DNA of 10,983 nt, taken from positions 1 through 10,983 of the forward strand of contig JAJAYH010000039.1 of assembly GCA_026786325.1 (NCBI GenBank), written 5' to 3'. Origin of the DNA: Alkalinema sp. CAN_BIN05. GTDB taxonomy: Bacteria > Cyanobacteriota > Cyanobacteriia > Leptolyngbyales > Leptolyngbyaceae. Positions 6,720 to 10,983 of the stretch are shown here, piece after piece; position 1 is the first letter of the stretch, and each line of letters begins with the position of its first letter. The position numbers and the translations under genes are program-made. The notes beneath the pieces are model-generated. The model ran no database searches and was not told the DNA's origin. It saw nothing but the letters and a program-made list of their open reading frames with translations.

Positions 6720-6739
6720 CTTATCCAAAACTGACGTTA
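6720..6739. repeat. IS982 right inverted repeat
   Basis: Read on the reverse strand this is TAACGTCAGTTTTGGATAAG, the partner of the left repeat. It supplies the accidental stop codon of the truncated gene that enters from 7164. Confidence 0.88.
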
Positions 6740-7164
6740 AAATAAGTCGCACTTCCAGGTTTACACGCAATTTCCTTACCTGTGACATCGACAGTGACAA
6801 CCTCAAAGGCAAACGTTGGAAGTTTGGGTTTTGGTGGCGGTTCTGGTTGCGCGATCGATTCTGGTGTAGGAATTGGAGGAACGATCGGCTCAACAACAGG
6901 ATGAGTTATGGCAAATGCCGCAATCACACGGTCTTCGATCGCCTCCACTTCATCCGCTGTCAACTTCAATTCTTTTTTCCAATAATCTTGGAGTTCTGTC
7001 TTTGCCCGATCGCCCAATGGAAACTTAAATTCTAATTCTTCAACCAAACAAGCCTCATACTCTTGCAAGTTTTTTTTATGTTCACGATAAGGCTGGCGTT
7101 CGTCATTTTCGATCGTTAACGCTACTTCTGGATCGAGCTTTAATTCAAATTGCTTTCCATTCAA
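6721..7164 (-). pseudogene. 5' remnant of a gene cut by IS982, probably a SUMF1-domain protein
   Basis: The reverse-strand frame runs from TTG at 7164 to a stop at 6721 that lies in the IS982 end, so the last six residues (NVSFG and the preceding Phe codon edge) come from the element. The native part has LKLDPEVALTIENDER and LQEYEACLVEELEFKFPLGD in the first third, then a helix-rich acidic part (LKLTADEVEAIEDRV), a Pro-rich linker (residues about 93-117) and FAFEVVTVDVTGKEI. In cyanobacteria the last motif typically stands just before a formylglycine-generating-enzyme-like (SUMF1) domain, which is missing here. The assignment is from memory of that layout. The only usual-type start is TTG; the frame is open back to the stop of the PIN gene at 7216. 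The product is probably non-functional. Confidence 0.55.
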
Positions 7165-7215
7165 AATTTGTCGTCCCGTCGGACCAATCTCACCATCTCG
7201 TATGAGATATTCTTC

Positions 7216-7632
7216 TTAATGTATGGTAGCTATGAAATCGATTGGGGTTGCAATCGTGATATTTTCATAAGGATTCAACACGAACAAATCCTTGTCGTTT
7301 GTGAGAATGTAATTTGCATATCCACTAATGGCTAATTTAAGGAATTTATTATCTTTGGGATCGCGACAATCTACGATCGTCTTTGTGATTTCAACCATTT
7401 CAACGAGTTCTAGAAAGTCTGCTAAAAATTGATTGCGCCTTTCAACCGAAACATATCGATCGAAGCGCAACAGGTTAAATACATCAGTTAGTTCTTCCAG
7501 AACAGCTTTAGAGAGAATAATTTCACTCTCTGAAGTGACAACTGCATCAAATGCTTTCCGTGCCAGAGATGTTTTAAATAATGAGGCACTGAGAAGTAAA
7601 TTTGTGTCAAGAACAACTCTGACATTATTCAT
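7216..7632 (-). CDS. PIN-domain toxin (VapC-like, COG1569 type)
   Basis: This is a putative ribonuclease toxin of 138 residues. The PIN acidic residues are visible: Asp9 in VRVVLDTNLLLSAS, Glu46/47 in SKAVLEELTDVF, Asp94 in DPKDNKFLKLA, and Asp113 in ILTNDKDL, the usual metal-binding set. The DPKDNKFL ... YILTNDKDL signature fits the 'putative toxin-antitoxin system toxin component, PIN family' group rather than classical short VapC. ATG at 7632 is chosen over the TTG at 7650 because it starts right before the conserved first strand and overlaps the antitoxin stop by 8 bp (ATGAATAA), an arrangement typical of translational coupling. No separate ribosome-binding site is seen. Confidence 0.87.
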   Translation of the reverse strand: MNNVRVVLDTNLLLSASLFKTSLARKAFDAVVTSESEIILSKAVLEELTDVFNLLRFDRYVSVERRNQFLADFLELVEMVEITKTIVDCRDPKDNKFLKLAISGYANYILTNDKDLFVLNPYENITIATPIDFIATIH

Positions 7633-7840
7633 TGAGTATGGATTGTACAATTTCTGGGGTTAGTCCATTGGCTTCGGCTGCGTCACTCAAGTTGTCCATA
7701 GTTGTTTGCAGTTGAGTAACGCTCATGGCACGTTTCATCCATAGATTCATGAGTGCCTGAACTTTTTGTTGTTGCGCTGGATTTGCGCCTAGAAAGGTTC
7801 TGGCAACCTCTGCATCAACTTGAAGTTCGATCGTTTCCAT
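7625..7840 (-). CDS. Antitoxin partner of the PIN toxin, 71 aa
   Basis: The 71-residue protein begins METIELQVDAEVARTFLGA, which resembles the start of antitoxins paired with COG1569-type PIN toxins in cyanobacteria, followed by a helical middle (AQQQKVQALMNLWMKR) and a C-terminal TPEIVQSILNE. The ATG at 7840 is preferred to the TTG at 7891 because a TATAAT box lies between them (7875-7880), so the transcript would start after the TTG. The gene overlaps the toxin start by 8 bp. No ribosome-binding site of quality precedes the ATG. The pairing is inferred from gene order, size and overlap; there is no recognised DNA-binding motif. Confidence 0.78.
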   Translation of the reverse strand: METIELQVDAEVARTFLGANPAQQQKVQALMNLWMKRAMSVTQLQTTMDNLSDAAEANGLTPEIVQSILNE

Positions 7841-7874
7841 AAGTTTTACGATGTTGTCTATCTTTGATATTCCT

Positions 7875-7880
7875 ATTATA
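7875..7880 (-). promoter_or_regulatory. -10 box of the PIN toxin-antitoxin operon
   Basis: The reverse strand carries a perfect TATAAT here. A weak -35 (TTTAGA, four of six) lies 18 bp upstream. Transcription would begin near 7868, leaving a leader of about 28 nt before the antitoxin ATG. The box lies 20 bp after the stop of the ABC transporter gene, giving this pair its own promoter. Confidence 0.55.
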
Positions 7881-7899
7881 GATGATCTCAAAATACTTT

Positions 7900-8880
7900 C
7901 TAAATAGTGCCAGCCTGAAATACTTGGCCAATTACTTCTTCGATCGGTGGTTCTCCCACAGACAAATCAACAATTGACAATTCCGCTAGCATTGTGGAAA
8001 CCGTTTTCGTTAGCATTTCTTGTGTGACTAAAAAACTGACTCTTAAACCATTGATTTCATGAACATCCGCATAAGTCTGAAGTTTCGCACGATCGTAGGC
8101 ATAAGCAAACTCAATAGTGACTTCTCGCTTAGGTGAAAACCGCTCCACTAAGCCATCCAGACTGCCATCGTAAATCAGTTTCCCTTGGTGTATGGTCAAG
8201 ACCCGATCGCACAGCGCTGTAATGTCCGCCATGTAGTGACTCGTCAGCAAAATCGTCGCATTAAACCGCTGATTATAATCCCGCAAAAACTGCCGCACCG
8301 CCAACTGCGCATTCACATCCAAACCCAACGTCGGTTCATCGAGAAACAATACCTTCGGCTCATGCAACAGCGAAGCCAACAGCTCAGCCTTCATCCGTTC
8401 ACCCAGTGACAATTTGCGCACAGGCTGGGTGAGTTTGCCAGAGAGGCTCAACATATCGCTCAGTTCTTCAATGCGATGCTTGGCAGTCCGATCGCTAATG
8501 CCATAGACCGCCGCATTAATCCGCAATGAATCCAACGCGGGCAAATCCCAAATCAATTGCTGCTTTTGTCCCATCACCAAAGTAATGTCTTTGAGAAACT
8601 TAGCATGACGTTTGTAAGGCGTTTCTCCGCCCACCGTCACACTGCCTGTCGAAGGATAAATCAATCCTGTCAGCATTTTTAAAGTCGTTGTTTTCCCCGC
8701 ACCATTGGCACCCAGAAACCCAACAACTTCGCCCTCTGCGATCTCAAAACTGACATCCTGAACTGCTTTGATTTCCTTATAGGTGCGCTTAAAAAAATGA
8801 TTAAGAGTCCCCTTCAGGCCAGGTTCCTTAACCGCAACTGGATAGACTTTGCTGAGGTTTTTAACAGAAATTCCTGACAT
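7900..8880 (-). CDS. ABC-2-type transporter ATP-binding protein (COG4586-like)
   Basis: This 326-residue nucleotide-binding subunit would power an export-type ABC system. It has Walker A GANGAGKTT (residues 57-65), the Q-loop at Gln105 in LVMGQKQQL, the signature LSLGERMKAELL (157-168), Walker B VLFLDEPTLGLD (177-188), and the H-loop His215 in LLTSHYMAD. The signature carries E instead of the usual Gly-Gln (LSLGE), common in the COG4586 branch of uncharacterised ABC-2 exporters. The N-terminal insertion (KEPGLKGTLNHFFKRTYKE) before the core and the C-terminal extension after residue 235 also fit that group. Partner membrane subunits are not next to it: the next genes are a toxin-antitoxin pair and lysS. 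GGAG lies about 10 nt before the ATG. The substrate is unknown. Confidence 0.92.
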   Translation of the reverse strand: MSGISVKNLSKVYPVAVKEPGLKGTLNHFFKRTYKEIKAVQDVSFEIAEGEVVGFLGANGAGKTTTLKMLTGLIYPSTGSVTVGGETPYKRHAKFLKDITLVMGQKQQLIWDLPALDSLRINAAVYGISDRTAKHRIEELSDMLSLSGKLTQPVRKLSLGERMKAELLASLLHEPKVLFLDEPTLGLDVNAQLAVRQFLRDYNQRFNATILLTSHYMADITALCDRVLTIHQGKLIYDGSLDGLVERFSPKREVTIEFAYAYDRAKLQTYADVHEINGLRVSFLVTQEMLTKTVSTMLAELSIVDLSVGEPPIEEVIGQVFQAGTI

Positions 8881-8957
8881 GATGAGAGGCTCCGATCGAT
8901 AATCTAAATCGATAACTTAACTACAGGATTTTATCTAAAACCCTTCACAAATCCGGT

Positions 8958-8974
8958 CCCTCTTATTAAGAGGG
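8958..8974. repeat. Perfect palindromic hairpin between lysS and the ABC gene
   Basis: CCCTCTTA and TAAGAGGG mirror each other around a single T; as a hairpin this is a six-base stem with a five-base loop. It lies 14 bp past the lysS stop, where a terminator is expected, but the following bases on the reverse strand (ACCGGATTTGTG) lack a T-run. Its trailing GTTAGAGGGATCT resembles part of the repeat at 849-880, so it may be a shortened member of that family. Confidence 0.5.
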
Positions 8975-8987
8975 TTAGAGGGATCTC

Positions 8988-10493
8988 TTACTCAGCCGCT
9001 TCCGGTTTCAACAACGGGAATGCAATCACATCGCGAATGCTAGGCGAATCAGTCAAAACCATAACCAAACGATCGATCCCGATGCCTAATCCACCCGTTG
9101 GCGGCATCCCATATTCTAACGCTGTAATGAAATCTTCATCAACGCCTTGCGCTTCTAGATCCCCTGCTGCTTTACGTGCCGCCTGTGCTTCCAATCGTTC
9201 ACGCTGATCCAATGGATCGGTTAACTCCGAGAAACTATTCGCGGTTTCACGTCCGACGATAAACAATTCAAAACGCTCTGTCAGACCGGGTTTCGATCGG
9301 TGTGGTTTTGCCAATGGCGAGATTTCAACGGGATAATCCGTGATGAATGTCGGTTGAATCAATGTTGTTTCGACTTTCTGTTCAAAGGCTTCGTTCAGCA
9401 ATTTACCAATAGAAGGACAATCGTCAATATTATGAATACCTGCTGCTTTTGCTGCCGCGATCGCCTCATTTAAATCTGTGAACGTAGCAAAATCAACACC
9501 CGTCGCGTCCTTTACCGCATCATGCATCGTAATGCGCTTCCAAGGTGACGTTAAACTAATGGGCGTTTCTTGGTAGGTAATCTCTGTTGTCCCTAAAACT
9601 TCAGTCGCTGCGGTTGTAATTAGCGTTTCCGTTAGCGCCATCATATCGTTGTAGTCAGCGTAGGCTTGGTAAACTTCGATCGATGTAAATTCTGGATTAT
9701 GCCGGGTTGAAATTCCTTCGTTTCTAAAAATTCGCCCCAGTTCAAATACCTTCTCAAATCCGCCGACAACCAGACGCTTTAAATGCAGCTCAGTTGCGAT
9801 ACGAAGATATAACTCCATATCCATTGTGTTGTGATATGTGACAAATGGACGCGCATCGGCCCCGCCAGCTTCCGAGGTCAATGTGGGCGTTTCGATTTCG
9901 ATGAAGCCATCCCGATCGAGATACCGACGAATGGAAGCGGTGATCAGCGCTCGTCGTCTAAATGTTTCGCGTACTTCAGGATTGACGATCAGATCAATAT
10001 ATCGCTGACGATAGCGCGTGGTGATGTCGGTCAAGCCGTGGAATTTGTCGGGAAGCGGCAACAGAGATTTGGTGAGCATCTCAAATTCTTTGACATAAAC
10101 CGATAGTTCGCCTTTATCGGTGCGCTTGAGGGTGCCCTTTGCGCCGATGATGTCGCCCATATCGGTGAGCTGTTTTAAATTCGTAAAGGCTTCAGGGAAC
10201 CGCTCGCCCATGAATTCTTGGATGCGTTTTTTATCGAGATAAAGCTGAATTGTCCCCGTTTCGTCTTGCAGCGTAAAAAATGCCAATTTCCCGAATACGC
10301 GCCGGGTCATGATGCGTCCGGCGACGGCAACGTCCACTTCATTTTCTTCCCCATTGGGCAAGTCCACGTACTTCGTCTGAAGGTCCGCCATGCTATGGGT
10401 GGACTTCCATTGATAGGCAAAGGGGTTCATGCCGATGCTTCGGAGTTGGTCCAGTTTTTCAATACGTGTGGCGCGCAGATCTTCGGATGCCAT
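8988..10493 (-). CDS. lysS: Lysine--tRNA ligase, class II
   Basis: LysS charges tRNA-Lys with lysine in the cytosol using ATP. The 501-residue product is standard length. It begins with a helical N-terminus, followed by the anticodon-binding OB fold (VAGRIMTRRVFGKLAFFTLQ at about 55-74), then the class II catalytic core. Motif 2 is visible as FRNEGISTRHNPEFTSIE, and motif 3 as GLGIGIDRLVMVLTDSPSIRDVIAFP near the C-terminus. The ATG at 10493 gives the family N-terminus. No strong Shine-Dalgarno is seen. A perfect TATAAT at 10534-10539 lies upstream, and the terminator of rpsU separates it from the ribosomal unit, so it is likely its own transcription unit. No frameshifts or missing key residues are evident. 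Confidence 0.97.
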   Translation of the reverse strand: MASEDLRATRIEKLDQLRSIGMNPFAYQWKSTHSMADLQTKYVDLPNGEENEVDVAVAGRIMTRRVFGKLAFFTLQDETGTIQLYLDKKRIQEFMGERFPEAFTNLKQLTDMGDIIGAKGTLKRTDKGELSVYVKEFEMLTKSLLPLPDKFHGLTDITTRYRQRYIDLIVNPEVRETFRRRALITASIRRYLDRDGFIEIETPTLTSEAGGADARPFVTYHNTMDMELYLRIATELHLKRLVVGGFEKVFELGRIFRNEGISTRHNPEFTSIEVYQAYADYNDMMALTETLITTAATEVLGTTEITYQETPISLTSPWKRITMHDAVKDATGVDFATFTDLNEAIAAAKAAGIHNIDDCPSIGKLLNEAFEQKVETTLIQPTFITDYPVEISPLAKPHRSKPGLTERFELFIVGRETANSFSELTDPLDQRERLEAQAARKAAGDLEAQGVDEDFITALEYGMPPTGGLGIGIDRLVMVLTDSPSIRDVIAFPLLKPEAAE

Positions 10494-10533
10494 TGGGGGG
10501 TCTCTTAGAGTCTCAAATTAAACGGAGTTCATC

Positions 10534-10539
10534 ATTATA
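10534..10539 (-). promoter_or_regulatory. lysS -10 box
   Basis: TATAAT on the reverse strand, placing the transcript start near 10527 and a leader of about 34 nt. No good -35 hexamer is found 16-18 bp upstream (GCAATC at 17 bp). Confidence 0.5.
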
Positions 10540-10585
10540 TCGATAGATTGACCTCGGATTGCCACGAGACGCAACAAACTAGATA

Positions 10586-10617
10586 CAACAAAACCTGCAC
10601 TGGAAAACCAATGCAGG
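10586..10617 (-). terminator. Intrinsic terminator of the rbp-rpsU unit
   Basis: On the reverse strand CCTGCATTGG (10617-10608) pairs with CCAGTGCAGG (10603-10594) around a TTTT loop. One position is a U·G pair. TTTTGTTG follows directly at 10593-10586. The stem lies 57 bp after the rpsU stop and 101 bp before the lysS start. Confidence 0.85.
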
Positions 10618-10674
10618 CTGTTAATACTTGGAATCTAGTCCAAGGCACTTAATTTGAAGTCAAATCGTTAAAGA

Positions 10675-10854
10675 TTAACGACGACCACCCCGACGACGAC
10701 GGGCACTTGCTTTACGCTTTGCCTTTTCTTGGGGAGTTTCAAAGTGCTGATTCTTTCGGACATCTTGGAGAATTCCGGCACGAGAGACCTGACGCTTAAA
10801 ACGTCGTAATGCCGACTCGATACCTTCATTTTCTCCCACTACGACCTGGGCCAT
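10675..10854 (-). CDS. rpsU: 30S ribosomal protein bS21
   Basis: This short gene encodes 59 residues, a normal length for bS21, a late-assembling protein of the small-subunit platform near the mRNA exit, thought to aid initiation. The start MAQVVVGENEGIESALRRF, the core KRQVSRAGILQDVRK, and the Arg/Lys-rich tail (KRKASARRRRGGRR) are characteristic. A clear Shine-Dalgarno GAGGAG precedes the ATG. The gene lies 56 bp after the RRM protein gene on the same strand with no terminator between, and is followed by a strong terminator, so the two are very likely one transcript. In cyanobacteria such rbp-rpsU pairs are known, with cold-induced rbp expression in Anabaena; whether this one is cold-regulated cannot be seen here. 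Confidence 0.97.
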   Translation of the reverse strand: MAQVVVGENEGIESALRRFKRQVSRAGILQDVRKNQHFETPQEKAKRKASARRRRGGRR

Positions 10855-10862
10855 GAGGTACG

Positions 10863-10868
10863 CTCCTC
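10863..10868 (-). promoter_or_regulatory. rpsU ribosome-binding site
   Basis: GAGGAG on the reverse strand, 8 nt before the rpsU ATG at 10854. It is the clearest Shine-Dalgarno sequence in the window and fixes the start. Confidence 0.8.
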
Positions 10869-10910
10869 GGGATAAGTGAATAGGTGTGCTAGGTGATTAC
10901 CAGTTCAAGA

Positions 10911-10983
10911 CTAGTAATCGCGACGGCCACCACCGCCACCGCCGCCACGACCACCACGGTCGCCGCTGCCACCGCCACCGCCC
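10911..10983 (-). CDS. RRM RNA-binding protein, partial (Gly-rich C-terminal tail)
   Basis: Only the last 24 codons are in the window, ending in TAG at 10911-10913. The peptide is a Gly/Arg-rich tail (GDRGGRGGG-type repeats) ending in RRDY. Cyanobacterial RNA-binding proteins of the Rbp type have one RRM followed by exactly such a tail and are often encoded just upstream of rpsU, as here. The RRM itself lies beyond the window edge, so the identification rests on the tail and the neighbouring rpsU. The G/C-rich simple repeats in this gene are an expected result of the Gly codons. Rbp proteins bind RNA and in some species aid mRNA localisation or cold adaptation. Confidence 0.8.
   Translation of the reverse strand, partial: GGGGGSGDRGGRGGGGGGGRRDY

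Larger units (their letters stand above)
5753..6739 (-). mobile_element. Complete IS982-family insertion sequence, 987 bp
   Basis: The element is bounded by imperfect 20-bp inverted repeats (17 of 20 identical; the outer 11 are perfect) and contains one intact transposase gene, matching the about 1-kb size of the family. The flanks share only AAA (5750-5752 and 6740-6742), so a longer target duplication is absent. The right end lies inside the reverse-strand gene at 7164, which is cut off. The continuation of that gene is not found on the other side, indicating a flanking deletion or rearrangement after insertion. Confidence 0.9.

Noticed and set aside
7150..7335. Forward frame across the PIN gene end
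   Set aside because: It is antisense to the PIN toxin and the truncated gene, with no ribosome-binding site or conserved pattern.
10218..10508. Forward frames inside lysS (also 9831-10106 and 8185-8409 in the ABC gene)
   Set aside because: They are antisense shadows of well-identified genes, without family signals.
10911..10983. Dense CCACC/CGCC repeats at the right edge, as a possible simple-repeat or CRISPR-like array
   Set aside because: Read on the reverse strand they are the Gly codons of an RRM protein tail; there are no spacers.

Overview
This window is a piece of a cyanobacterial chromosome. The evidence is scattered copies of the HIP1 octamer GCGATCGC (at least four perfect copies and many CGATCG cores), an rpsU gene preceded by an RRM protein gene with a Gly-rich tail (an arrangement known from cyanobacteria), a DUF3326 gene, and dispersed G/C-run palindromic repeats of the kind common in filamentous cyanobacteria. 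A Leptolyngbya/Nostoc-like host is plausible, but the sequence alone does not settle the genus.

Layout. 1-410 (-): 5' part of scpA (chromosome segregation). 565-732 (+): a 55-residue small conserved-looking protein. 738-910: a MITE-like palindromic repeat. 947-2032 (+): a DUF3326 protein. 2119-2682 (+): a CPBP-type membrane protease. 2683-3150: a non-coding stretch with a strong 16-bp-arm hairpin. 3151-3510 (+): a hypothetical protein. 3624-4922 (-): proA (proline biosynthesis). 5228-5698 (+): an antitoxin/RelE-ParE toxin pair. 5753-6739: a complete IS982-family insertion sequence. 6721-7164 (-): the 5' remnant of a gene cut by that element, probably of a SUMF1-domain protein. 7216-7840 (-): a second toxin-antitoxin pair, with a PIN-domain toxin. 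7900-8880 (-): an ABC-2-type exporter ATPase without a permease beside it. 8988-10493 (-): lysS. 10675-10854 (-): rpsU. 10911-10983 (-): the Gly-rich C-terminal end of an RRM RNA-binding protein.

The two ends are core housekeeping DNA (scpA and proA; lysS, rpsU and rbp). The middle, about 5.2-7.9 kb, is accessory: two toxin-antitoxin modules of different families bracket an insertion sequence and a broken gene. The PIN toxin pair is preceded by its own TATAAT box, and its genes overlap by 8 bp. The RelE pair is fused stop-to-start. The rbp-rpsU unit ends at a clear intrinsic terminator, after which lysS has its own -10 box.

I did not find a convincing new multi-gene system. The most useful observations are the deletion-associated IS982 junction, the small protein upstream of the DUF3326 gene and separated from it by a MITE-like repeat, the 14-bp-phased TTCTAG repeats in the scpA divergent promoter region, and the long unexplained hairpin at 2913-2948.
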